A stretch of 17,500 bases of DNA from Chondrilla cf. caribensis (Eukaryota > Porifera > Demospongiae > Chondrillida > Chondrillidae): positions 2,917,479 to 2,934,978 of the forward strand of contig OZ026553.1 of assembly GCA_964020155.1 (NCBI GenBank), given 5' to 3'. The notes beneath the pieces are model-generated. The model had not been told where the DNA came from and made no database searches. It was given only the letters and a program-made list of their open reading frames with translations. Shown here in pieces: positions 7,368 to 17,500 of this stretch (positions are counted from its first letter, which is position 1; every line of letters starts with the position of its first letter). Position numbers and translations under genes: made by a program.

Positions 7368-10300
7368 GTGAGTAACTTACTAATTAATACCTATGCCTAC
7401 CCAATGAGCCTTTGTGTATACGAGACCACAATTACTCGAATTTCAAATTAGTATACTTGGACATCTATCATGGCGCTGTATTCGGAGAAAACGGTAGCAA
7501 TCATGTTTTTTAACTGTGTAGGTTCTAGTCCATTCGGAGAACACAGGTAGTGCTGTCGTTCTACAAGTGTACAATGGTTCTATATAGACGAAGAGTTTCT
7601 GGGAGCCTTAATAGTAGCCCTCGGGCTAGTGGCCTCCACGGTCTAAATAAGTATACCTAACCTGAGTGTATAATCTAAGCTGTGTGGAGTCGAAGGGTTA
7701 TAACGTGTGCCGTATACCTTACGTTTAATTTTGTCCTACTATCTTTATAATATTATTACTCTACGTCTTCTCTTTATGCAGTCAGCAAGACATGTAGCAA
7801 TTTCATGACATGTGGAGAATGCATTCGATCTTCTCTCGGTTGTCACTGGTGTAATGACATGGTTAGTGTTTCGTTCAGCAGAGCAAGAGTAGATAAGATC
7901 TAGAGATCTTCTATGGTAGCCTGTATGACCTAACCAATGTGTACAAGACACATAGGTTCTGTTATGTCTGACTTGAAATTGGTGGCTTCGGGGTGTGCAC
8001 TCTGATATGTCTGGGGCTAAGCGGTTGAGTGCTGACATTATTGTCTCCTCATTATTTCATCTTCTTATCAAGGATTCATGTCACTACAACTCCAAATGTT
8101 ACTTGTTTTGGCTAATAAAGGTTATCTAAACCCAGCCCTGCTGTTAGTGCTATACTGTTAGACTTTGTCACAAGAGGAGTGTATTCATTGCTTAACTTAT
8201 ATCATTTGCACTCAATCACACTTGGGACTGCTAGTGTGTGGTTTCTATTGTTGAGGCTGCTGCACAAGTGTAAACATGGTTTGATAATAACTCAGACATC
8301 AGTTCTAATGATACTATACTAGTAGGACAACAAGGAGAGCACACTTATAGGATTACCTTTGTCAACCCTATCTAGGTACGTACATGTACTTCAAGTAAAA
8401 ATATTTAGATACTACCAATAAATTTCATTTATGCAATTGATACACCATACAGTTGACTGTTTAAGACAAAAACATAAATTAATGCCATTCTCCATAGATG
8501 TACAAAGGTGCACGTTGCACCGACAGGCTTACACCAACTCCTTGTGTGCAAGAAATTGAGGATCCTGAACCAGTTATCAACATTACAGAGGTACGATTGT
8601 GTACTTAATATATAGACTGATTAATATTGGCTTCACCCAGTACTCACAGAACTGACACCTAGGTCTTCACCCTGTAGGTTGGATGCTACTATCTTCCACT
8701 GTATCATGTTCTGCTGGGATGATTGAAATATAATCATTAAACTCCATTTGGTATAATATTGTGTTGATTGAAAATTAAAGTAGACAATCCAAATTTGTAC
8801 TCTAATTGCTTCCTTAATTGCAGTGCTCAGGAAATCAATTAGTGTCTGTCACACTGTAGACTCCCAGGCAATTTTCAGATAAATTCTAACGTTAATATCG
8901 TCAAACAACTCAACTATCGCATGTGTAGACATTGTACAAAGCAAAGTTGAATGGTACACATGTTATGATGTTATCTTTACCGGTATTATTGTAACATAAA
9001 AGCAATCCTTCACCCTCCTCCTTTTGTTCATATTAATTGTTTTGGTACAAAGATCCAATTATTTATATGCATTCCATATATCGCATATGTACATACAGTA
9101 TATACTGAAACTCTGCAATTAATGACATCTTTGACTTTAAAATTTTGAAACACAGGACCAACCATTCAGCAATGACCACCAGATCAAGCCACAAAAGATT
9201 CACTTACATTTGCCAGTTGGTAGGTTTGTATATAATGTGTGCATCTCAGTGTGAGTAAATGTAAAATAATGTACACATGTACATGTCTGATGTAATGTAC
9301 GTACCTAATCTTTAGTTGTGTTTCCTTCATTACTGTTGGTATAATATAATATATATCTTTAAAAACATCAATGATACTGTTTATTTTTGTAGCTATGTAG
9401 GTTTTTGTGCGTATGTTTTCATTGTCTATGGCCTGATTCACGCTTACTACTCTTAAAAGTCATTTACTTGGATGTAGAAGATATTTCTTACAAACACAAA
9501 CTAATTCTTGTTTTGCTTTCTATCTGAGGTTTGTAGTAATACATCGCATATTACTAGTGTCACCAAATAACGTACTACATGTATGACATCATGTATTGTG
9601 ATAATTCAACCATTAGATTCAGTTGTTAAGTTGATGTGTATGTGTTATGCTGTAGGGAAGCCCAAGAGTTTCAGTATGAAGGTGAAGCCAGCAGCAGTGT
9701 TCCCTCTTGATGTGTACATTCTTATGGACCTATCACGTTCGATGGAGGATGACTTGAGGAGCCTCCAGCAGCTTGCTAACTCTACAAGTCAGTATCAGCC
9801 ATTGCTTACATTCTACATATAGTGTGTGGCAGTCATACTCGAACACCATGTAATATCGGGCACCCAAACATTCTCTCCCATGCAATGGATGTTCATGTTG
9901 ATTCTTGGTATCACTATAATATTATGGGGAGTTTGATATGTGTTCTGTGTACATGTGTGTATCTAGAACATGTCTATGTCCTTTCCCAACTATTGAATTT
10001 AACCAAAAATCAAGCCAAATTTCTGTTGTACAGGTAGAATGCATGTTCGATTTTCATGGTGTCTGAATATACGTACGTAGATACTTCATCCTGCGTATGT
10101 ACATGCAGTACATACATACTAACGTATATGTGCCATTCATATACAGTATTTAATATTGTATTTACCAGTATGTACAGTGCATGTACATAATGTTGATCCC
10201 ATGTGAATAGTATGCCTAAGCTTTTAGGCAAAATGCTCAAACATATGTAACTATGTTAGATTATATGGAATAACATGGTTGTGAACTGTGTATTATACTA

Positions 10301-11654
10301 CATGTATAAATTATTATTTGATATTGAACTACTGTATATTCTAAATTAATTTTATTCCTCTTTTCATGACTTATTCATTGTAATATTCAGATTTGGGGTG
10401 ATTGTATGCAGGTACACATTTTGTGGGTACTGAAAATGTCCAGTGGTAATAAAAAGCAAGCAATTAACATACTATACACCTAAGGTATCTTATCGGTATG
10501 TTGTAGTAGGTGTGTTTTGTCATCATTGAAAATGTCTAATGGAAAAAGGAACCCAAACACAATACAATACCTCTGAACTACCTTGAGGGCACATTGCATT
10601 GGGTGACAGGGTACATTCTTCACTGGAATGTCATCGATCTCAAATGGAGATTAACTACTTATCTCTCCACATGCATGTTCACCTCAGTGCACACCTCCTG
10701 ACTTTTAGTTATAATCACTTACATTCTGATGTGTGGGGTAGTAGGGTGGGGCCCACCGCATATACATGGAATGTGAAGGATGTGGTGTGTTGGGCTGATA
10801 GGGAGTAATGTGGTGCTTGGCTGGTTTGTTGTGGTCGGGTGGGAGTGATGTCTAGGAGAGAGAATATATCACTTAGGATTAATTCTTGGGGTAACTGAAT
10901 ATCTGATATGAAGGCAGATAAATCACCAAGAAATTACTTTACTAGGGAGTTTTGATCTGTCTATTTTTTCAACTGGTAAAGAATCGGACATGAACTAAGG
11001 GTTTCTTGGGTGATTTCTTTGTGATCATGCTCACATTGTCCCAATTACAATGTATATAAATGTCCGACAAACTTCTAGTCTTGTGTAATGTACATCCAAA
11101 GACATGTTATGTACATATGTACATGTATGTATTATACTGTATATCTACATGTATACATGTGAAGATACATAGTCTGTTATGCAAATAATATTGTACAATA
11201 ATACTATATGTATCTTGAATGTAATACTATATTGTAACTTCACTGTATGTGCTGTATGCATGATTCCTATATATACATATTACACGTCAGAATGTTATTT
11301 TATATTCCAACTGTGGCCATGGTAAACTTTACTGGCAGTGTTTGTTCACCCACAGTCAAAGCCATTCGTGATATAACTCCCGATTCCACCATTGGATTTG
11401 GATCTTTTGTAGACAAACCTACTGAGCCATACATTTTGTCAAAGTGAGTTGGTTTGACAGAGAAGGTATTCAAAGCAATATTTATACTTTTCTATATTCA
11501 CAGTTTGTGTCCTGAATGTGTGCCAGCATATAGCTATTCTCATGCACTGTCACTGACCAAAGATGTCCAACAATTCCTTGTAAGTTTAAAGAATTTTTAT
11601 GTACTGCATGTACTAGTAAAGAGTGATTTCATGGGTCTTGTTAACCTTACATTA

Positions 11655-11749
<95 letters not shown>

Positions 11750-14234
11750 TGTGTGCACGTGCATGCGTATGTGCATGCATGTGTACACATGATAGCATAC
11801 CCAATTGAGTCAAATTGACGTATTCAGATATTTGAGCTGGGCAGATTTCACACAAGTGGGCTCCAGTGTAGTTGTACATTGTTGTCAGTGACATGTAGCA
11901 GTGATAAATGAATCAATTTTTTGTAACGTGACAACTGAAGCCTCACTTATCCATAACATTGTATGTATGTACGTGTTCTCTTAGGAAGTAATTAACACAA
12001 GGAACATATCGGCTGGTCGTGATAATCCTGAGGGTAGTCTGGATGCACTCTATCAGAGTGTGGTATGTAGTGAGGTCAGTTATGCTCACTTGTATTGTAA
12101 TGTATGCAAAACATGTGTACGTACATTGGTGCTTGTCATGACCAGATAGAAATAAACCTATGCATATTGTATCAATCTGCATGTACACTGTCAATTTCCT
12201 ATTCACATTAAGAACACAATCAAGGCTTTTTATAAAATATACTTATATGTACATAGGAATACCTACATACAATATGTTCCTGAAAGTATATTCTGCTATG
12301 TCATGTAGATCATTGGTTGGAGACCTAATCCTACCAGAAAGATAGTTGTCCTATTGACTGATCATCTGCCCCATATTGGAGGTGATGGGAAGGTGAGATA
12401 TAACAATATGTGAAAGACAGTGTAAGTATGTACGTTTATACATGCATATGTATATACAATGTCATGGGAATCAGGCGGATGTGATCGAGGAAGTGTCACA
12501 TCATATTTATATTTTTGTTTATGCTGTGTCATATTAACATGCATCCACATTATACAGTGCAACTTGCTTAGTAAGTACTGTACTTGTGTTAGTACATACT
12601 GTGGTTAGTGAGTACACTTCCCTCAGTCTAGCTCATGTACACTATGACAAACAGTACTGATAATAAGTACCTCTAATAAGAAGTATGGATTTAGTATGCT
12701 CTTCACGGTATACTAAATGATAAGGATTGTACAATACTCTGTGTATGTAATGTACTATGGGTTTGGCACAATTAATGGTTGAATAAACACCTTGTTCCAT
12801 TACAGATTAGTGGATCCATTAAACCCCACCCCAGAACTTGCAAGCTGTCTAAAACCTCCTCCTACGGTTGGGAATATGGCCACAATGATGCAGTTGCACA
12901 TGTAAGTTCCCTTATAAATACTATTGAGCATAGGATGCTCAATCTAACAAATATATGTACAAGTGTTCTATGTACTTACAATATTCTGTTGTTCTTACTG
13001 TGGAATTTATACGTGAATACAGAATACGTTATTTTATATATTGTATATACTTCATTTTCTTGTTGTAGGAACACAGGCATTACATACAATAATACAAGCA
13101 AGAATATCGTATATTATGTGGATATACGCATGTACTCTACACTTATTTCCTGTAGGATTACCCTTCACTTTCAATGCTTTACTCAAAACTTTTGGAGAAC
13201 AACATCTTTGTCATATTTGGTGTTCCTCTATCAGGACAAGATGCTTCCATAGTGATAGACCTCTATTCTGTAAGTAATAGTTATACCACCTTCCGGCAGG
13301 GTACATTGGAAGTAGACGAATAATCCAGAAGGGCGGAGCCCGGGGGTCTGTCCAATCTGTCAATTTTCTGTACCCTGGGAAAGGTGGTACAACCTACGTA
13401 CTTCTATCCCGGCAACTGTAGGAATAGGCCCATATTTGAAGTACAAATCAATAATTATTAATGTGTCATATAAGGAATTATTCAATTAAGCCTGTGACAG
13501 ATGTCCAGAGAGCCTTATAGATACCAGCTGTGTGTCTACGGGATACATAGACACTCAGTGACACCTTCCATCTTACCTCAAACTGGGATGCAATTATGTA
13601 AGCATTCTGCCAAGTCAGGATTATGATTCACTGATGGTTTGATATATTCCACTTGCATATTTGCCAGTGATTCCATTAGAGGTGTCAAACAATGCCCCAT
13701 GTATGATTTATAATTAAGTATAATTTTGATGCTCATGTTTTGTACATACTTGCTAAAGTGCGAATAGTTCATAGTATGTACTCTACATATGAAATGATTC
13801 TGATATGTGTATAACATACCTTCATATTATACTCTATACTTTTGTAGACCTTACAAAGGGAGTTTCCCAATCGTATGTCATTTGCTCAATTACAAGCAGA
13901 TTCTAGCAACATCAATAGAAGATTGAAGAGTGTTTATAATGTGTGTACAATAGGCAGCCAGTATTTGAATTATGTACTGTTGGGTCATCAAACCTTCTAA
14001 CGGATTGTAGGAAATAGCATCTAAAGTACAGCTATCTTTTTCATCACCTCCTGAGCTGTCGGTCAACTACAGATGTACTGTTTTTATCGATGGTCAATGC
14101 TACTTCTTTGAAAATGAAGTGAGTGGGGTGGGTGTGGGTGTGGTTGCATGCGCGTGTGTGTGTGCGTGTGCATGTCTGTGTATGTGTGTTTGTGTGCACG
14201 TGCGTACGCGTGTGTGTGTGTCTGTGTGTATGTG

Positions 14235-14292
<58 letters not shown>

Positions 14293-14310
14293 TGTGTGTG
14301 TGTGTATGTG

Positions 14311-14362
<52 letters not shown>

Positions 14363-14399
14363 CATGCATGTGCGTGTCTGTGTGCGTGCGTGTGTGTGT

Positions 14400-14456
<57 letters not shown>

Positions 14457-14493
14457 CATGCATGTGCGTGTCTGTGTGCGTGCGTGTGTGTGT

Positions 14494-14556
<63 letters not shown>

Positions 14557-14661
14557 TGTGTGTGCATGTACGTATGCATGTCCATGTATGTGTGTGCGTG
14601 CATGCATGTGCGTGTCTTTGTGAGTGCGTGCGTGTGTATGTCTGTGTGTGTGTGTGTGTGT

Positions 14662-14729
<68 letters not shown>

Positions 14730-14750
14730 ATGTACGTGTGCATGTCTGTG

Positions 14751-14819
<69 letters not shown>

Positions 14820-17500
14820 AAGGTGGGAGGATTGATATCTCTGGATATGTGCTTAAATTAGATGTGTACGCTGTTCCCCGTATTAGCTCGACATTGATGT
14901 AACCATGGAGTTGAAGAAGTGTACACCAGAACTGAAAAATGGAGTGGAGTATGTGGTCCTAGTAACATTGGCTACCTTAGTTTGCTACTTGTACATATAT
15001 TTGTTCTTATCTGTAGTGTAATCATCGCGTCAAATCTATTTGGGGAATTGGTGGTCCACGTCACTGGAATATGTGATTGTCAGTGCTCAGAAAAGCCAGT
15101 ACGTATGCTTTCAATTTGATATATACGCCAATTCCATTTCATCCTTTTGAGTGTCATTCTTTTGATAGATCCAAAATGACACTATATGCAATGGGAATGG
15201 AGACAATATATGTGGAATCTGTCATTGTTATGAAAACAAGTATGTACTTTATGATTACAATCAGGTTCAGTATGTTCACATAATAATATTTAATGTACTG
15301 TGTTTTACATACGTTATATTGCTAGTGTAATGCCTTGCTAAAGCAGTGATTTATAATACAGTATGCTGTGATATTATTATTTTTTGATTATTGCTCTACT
15401 GAAGGTTTGGTGATGAGTGTGAATGTGATACAAGTGGACTCAATGGGACCTTGTCTTGCCTGTACGCAAAGTTAAAACTTACATTGGCTATGGTGGGATG
15501 TTAATATTGCCGTTCTTTCATCCTGTAGGCGTGGTAGCAATGGAGAGGAATGTTCAGGTGTGGGTCATTGCTCCTGTGGGCGGTGCCATTGTCAGCAGAA
15601 TGTCAGAGGAGTGAGTTTCCACAGCAGCATCAATATAACAATACCGTGCATTAAATTGAAATCTCGTTTCAATGATTTTAAGGTTCCTGAATATCGTTAC
15701 TATGGAGATGCTTGCGAATGTAATAATTTTGATTGCGGTCTTGATAGTGACAGTAAAATATGTAGTGGTGAGTTTGGTTCATATTGTATGTGTGTACATG
15801 CACAATTGATGTTAACATACTTGGCTCTACTGCATGTCAACTTAAATTGCATCCTTTGTGCTGGCATTCAAGGTCACGGGACTTGTGAATGTGGTCAGTG
15901 TGTATGTGATAAAGCTCCATCAGGACGGCAATACACTGGAGAAATCTGTGACTGTTACCCCGATGATGATGTGTGTAGGAAGTCCCCCAAAGAGGTGAGA
16001 GAGTTGAGTTGCGTCTGGTACACTTAGCTCATGTAATCTGATGTGGGTGGTATTTGCAGGGACTTTTTATCGACCCTTTTAATTTATCTGCTATCATTAT
16101 CATATACAAATTGATTAAATTTCACATACTGTACTGCATTGTACATGATGATGTGGTGAATCTGCTTAGTTATTAGTTTGTTACATTCTTTTCTGTGAAT
16201 TCCGGCACATTAACAAGACTTCATTGTGTTTGTGCATACTTTGACAGGAGCCCTGTGATGGTCATGGTCGATGTCACTGTGGGGAATGCAAATGCAATCG
16301 TGGTTTTGGAGGAAAGTTTTGTCAAATTTGCACCATTGGCACTGTAAGTGTATTCCCTAAATGTTGCTGTGTGTATGTATGTACGTACATCTTTGACATT
16401 GTAAAACATAGTCAATCACAGAAGTACATGTCATGACCACTGTAACGAGCATCTGTTTTTCTTCCAGGTTTGTGGCCCCAAAGGTTGCAAGGATTATGAC
16501 ACTTGTGTCAAATGTCTCTACTCATTAGAGAAGGAATACTTGGTTTCCACCAGTTTGGAAGAGTGCTCCACAGAATGTCCAAATATCACTGCTTTTTCCG
16601 TTTCTCCAAACAGCAAATCCCTTGGGACCAATAAAACACTGTACGAGTGTCGCAGTGCTTTACCAGGTGACCAGTGCAGCAGTGTCAAGTACTTTGTACA
16701 TTTTGAAACACAAACTGTGTATATAGAGGATCAACCTACAAGTGAGTCCTTATTACAATAATATTATTTATTTACAGTATGTATGCACTGTACATACAGC
16801 ATATAATATACTCTATACGTATGTAGTATGTTTGGAGGGCATATCAAAGTGTGTGGATATTGGTACTACTGTACAATGGGAAATTTTCAAGGGACAAAAT
16901 TTTCGCGAATTTCGCAGTTGACCTAACATCTGCGAATTAGTCATTCTTGTTGTTCTATCACGTGACTGTGGCCAGCATCCATGAAAAATTTATCCATGAA
17001 TTTTTATTTTTGGAGCCATCTGCGGAAATTTTGTCCCATAAAATTTCTCGCTATAGGGTATTTGCACACATGTACATGTTATTAAATTTGTCAATTAATT
17101 GGCTAGCAACTCTAGAATCAGCTATAGTAAGAATGCTGCGTGAGAGTTAGCACATAGTAATATTATTTTGTACTCAAGCATACCACGTGCAGTGGGTACA
17201 GAAGTACTTAAGCTATGAGGTATACTTTTGCTATTATGTACAGTACAGCATAATACGGTCTGCATAATTACGAACATGTGGCATACTGTAAACATTCACA
17301 TTGTGTCCACCCTATTTATCACCACAGCCAGTGAAGGGTAATTAGTTTGGCTCATTTGTATTGTGCTGGATTCATTGATATCGGCTTGTTCACAGTGTCT
17401 TTCTTACGTCCACAACAGATTGTCTCATTGCTCAGAATACTGTGGAACCATGGATAATAGCTATACCATTAATTATTGGATTAATACTATTGGCTCTGAT
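7268..17500 (+). CDS. ITGB: Integrin beta subunit (23 exons, 3' end outside window)
   Basis: Transmembrane adhesion receptor subunit that pairs with an integrin alpha chain to bind extracellular ligands. Exons: 7268-7367, 7782-7861, 8498-8590, 9156-9219, 9656-9787, 11356-11443, 11504-11579, 11985-12074, 12309-12392, 12806-12901, 13156-13269, 13848-13940, 14011-14118, 14887-14948, 15017-15098, 15169-15239, 15405-15461, 15529-15610, 15683-15767, 15873-15994, 16248-16343, 16468-16741, 17419-17500. All introns are GT-AG and all phases join, giving 743 codons to the window edge. Domain order: signal peptide (1-28), PSI with seven cysteines (about 38-86), hybrid, betaI (about 128-375), hybrid, EGF-like modules (about 445-625), beta-tail (626-716), transmembrane helix (from about 728). 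MIDAS D137-x-S139-x-S141, ADMIDAS D144/D145, E227 and D267 are present, so cation-dependent ligand binding should be intact. The length fits a family of about 770-800 residues. The cytoplasmic tail is not in the window. Orthology to a particular vertebrate beta is not claimed. Confidence 0.96.
7368..7781 (+). other. Integrin intron 1
   Basis: No repeat, RNA or other gene recognised. Confidence 0.6.
7782..8590 (+). other. Integrin exons 2-3: PSI domain
   Basis: Exons 7782-7861 and 8498-8590. They encode the plexin-semaphorin-integrin knot with pattern C-x5-C-x2-C-x6-C-x2-C-x9-C-x8-C, including the hallmark CHWC and the final ARC...TPC, then I-x-D-P leading to the hybrid domain. The intervening 636-base intron contains an optional exon-like segment at 8073-8120. 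Confidence 0.9.
8591..9155 (+). other. Integrin intron 3
   Basis: AT-rich, no structure recognised. Confidence 0.55.
9220..9655 (+). other. Integrin intron 4
   Basis: AT-rich, no structure recognised. The preceding exon (9156-9219) encodes QIKPQKIHLHLPVG, the first hybrid-domain strand. Confidence 0.55.
9788..11355 (+). other. Integrin intron 5 (longest, 1568 bases)
   Basis: Splits the betaI domain between NST and IKAIRD. No gene is visible. It contains many TACATGTA-type words and one weak inverted repeat at 10920-11016. Confidence 0.6.
10920..11016. repeat. Possible small inverted-repeat element in intron 5
   Basis: AAATCACCAAGAAA at 10920-10933 is matched inverted by TTTCTTGGGTGATTT at 11002-11016, one base of bulge. 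About 100 bases in all. No clear target-site duplication, so only a candidate MITE. Confidence 0.4.
11657..11755. repeat. TG microsatellite in integrin intron 7
   Basis: Almost pure TG for about 99 bases with single TTTG and GAG interruptions, starting 77 bases after the donor of exon 7. Confidence 0.95.
12393..12805 (+). other. Integrin intron 9
   Basis: No structure recognised. Confidence 0.55.
13284..13389. mobile_element. Candidate MITE in integrin intron 11
   Basis: Terminal inverted repeats of about 22 bases: TACCACCTTCCGGCAGGGTA at 13284-13303 against the reverse complement of 13368-13389, differing by one substitution and a 2-base indel. The interior is unusually GC-rich for this locus (GGGCGGAGCCCGGGGG). 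About 106 bases, no coding capacity. The target-site duplication is unclear. Confidence 0.7.
14011..15098 (+). other. Integrin exons 13-15: C-terminal half of hybrid domain
   Basis: Exons 14011-14118, 14887-14948 and 15017-15098. Key residues are YRCTVFIDGQCYFF, then MELKKCTPEL, then ELVVHVTGICDCQC, which starts the first EGF-like module. For exon 14 the GTATGT donor at 14949 (phase 2) was chosen over GTAACA at 14962, since only it joins exon 15 in frame. Confidence 0.88.
14119..14818. repeat. 700-base TG array with higher-order repeat in integrin intron 13
   Basis: TG runs begin immediately at the GTGAGT donor of exon 13 and fill most of the intron. A compound unit containing CGTGCATGCATGTGCGTGTC recurs at about 14358 and 14452 (94-base period) and, altered, near 14597. 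This indicates block duplication on top of slippage. Confidence 0.95.
15090..16343 (+). other. Integrin exons 15-21: four cysteine-rich EGF-like modules
   Basis: Successive modules with C-x-C and C-G-x-C-x-C signatures: CNGNGDNICGICHC, CSGVGHCSCGRCHC, CSGHGTCECGQCVC, and CDGHGRCHCGECKC, each followed by G-x-x-C-x-C or an equivalent. This is the stalk that straightens during integrin activation. Exon borders fall inside modules, separated by short introns of 67-72 bases in several cases. Confidence 0.93.
16468..16741 (+). other. Integrin exon 22: beta-tail domain
   Basis: The largest exon, 274 bases. It has cysteine spacing CGPKGCKDYDTCVKC, then ECSTEC, and ends in a beta-rich VKYFVHFETQTVYIED, as in membrane-proximal beta-tail domains. 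Sequons NIT and NKT are present. Donor GTGAGT, phase 1. Confidence 0.9.
16878..17050. mobile_element. Candidate MITE in integrin intron 22
   Basis: Imperfect terminal inverted repeats of about 28 bases. The core GGGACAAAATTTTCGC at 16891-16906 is matched inverted at 17022-17037 with one difference, and the flanking GAAATTTT words also match. About 173 bases, no coding potential. It resembles short palindromic elements that are usually present in many copies. Confidence 0.7.
17419..17500 (+). other. Integrin exon 23: juxtamembrane and transmembrane segment (cut)
   Basis: Reads NCLIAQNTVEP then WIIAIPLIIGLILLAL, a hydrophobic run typical of an integrin transmembrane helix. The window ends inside it, so the cytoplasmic NPxY tail is not visible. 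Confidence 0.88.

Larger units (their letters stand above)
9656..13940 (+). other. Integrin exons 5-12: betaI (I-like) domain
   Basis: Von Willebrand A-type ligand-binding domain. Exon 5 gives FPLDVYILMDLSRSMEDDL with MIDAS and ADMIDAS residues. Exon 6 gives IGFGSFVDKP (D176). Exon 7 gives the specificity loop CPEC then SYSHALSLT. Exon 8 gives GRDNPEGSLDAL (E227). Exon 9 gives IIGWR and GGDGK (D267). Exon 11 gives DYPSLSML and IFVIFGVP. Exon 12 gives QADSSNI. Confidence 0.94.

Noticed and set aside
7745..8038. 97-codon ORF antisense to integrin exon 2
   Set aside because: Overlaps a well-supported exon and intron on the other strand; no features of its own.
11090..11165. Dense TACATGTA-type palindromic words
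   Set aside because: Such words occur throughout the window, so this looks like general genome composition rather than a regulatory site.
9184..11447. Several short ORFs in integrin introns 4 to 6
   Set aside because: Those containing real coding sequence are read-throughs of exons into introns; the rest show nothing.
14119..14818. CRISPR-like periodic array
   Set aside because: The period comes from low-complexity TG blocks without unique spacers, inside an intron of an animal gene.

Overview
The window is animal genomic DNA: spliced genes with GT-AG introns, AT-rich non-coding sequence and long TG/CA microsatellites. A beta-integrin gene restricts it to Metazoa or close relatives. The many very short introns (60-72 bases) and compact layout fit an early-branching animal, most likely a demosponge. 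That lineage call is inference, because I could not run a search.

Left half (1-6264): three copies of one small gene for a secreted protein of unknown function. Copy C (minus strand, cut by the window start) has its signal-peptide exon at 283-343 and the start of exon 2 at 1-48. Copy A (minus, 758-1584) and copy B (plus, 5374-6200) are nearly identical, divergently oriented, and lie in the arms of a large inverted repeat (694-2597 and 4307-6264) around a spacer of about 1.7 kb. Each gene has a 61-base signal-peptide exon, one intron, a second exon of 584 bases (A and B), and a TATA box exactly 101 bases upstream of the ATG. The predicted 214-residue product has two QxW motifs and repeat-like segments that suggest a ricin-B-like beta-trefoil. 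The 5' flanks and spacer are full of TG/CA tracts and repeated blocks.

Middle (6265-7267): about 1 kb without a gene, ending in a near-perfect 20-bp hairpin about 120 bases before the integrin start codon.

Right half (7268-17500): one integrin beta-subunit gene on the plus strand. I traced 23 exons whose phases all join: signal peptide, PSI, hybrid, betaI (MIDAS DLSRS), four cysteine-rich EGF-like modules, beta-tail, and the start of the transmembrane helix, where the window ends. The reading frame runs 743 codons. Its introns hold a 700-base TG array starting at a splice donor, a second TG tract, and three short inverted-repeat elements of MITE type.

Nothing in the sequence links the secreted-protein cluster functionally to the integrin. 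There are no tRNA, rRNA or CRISPR features that I can support.
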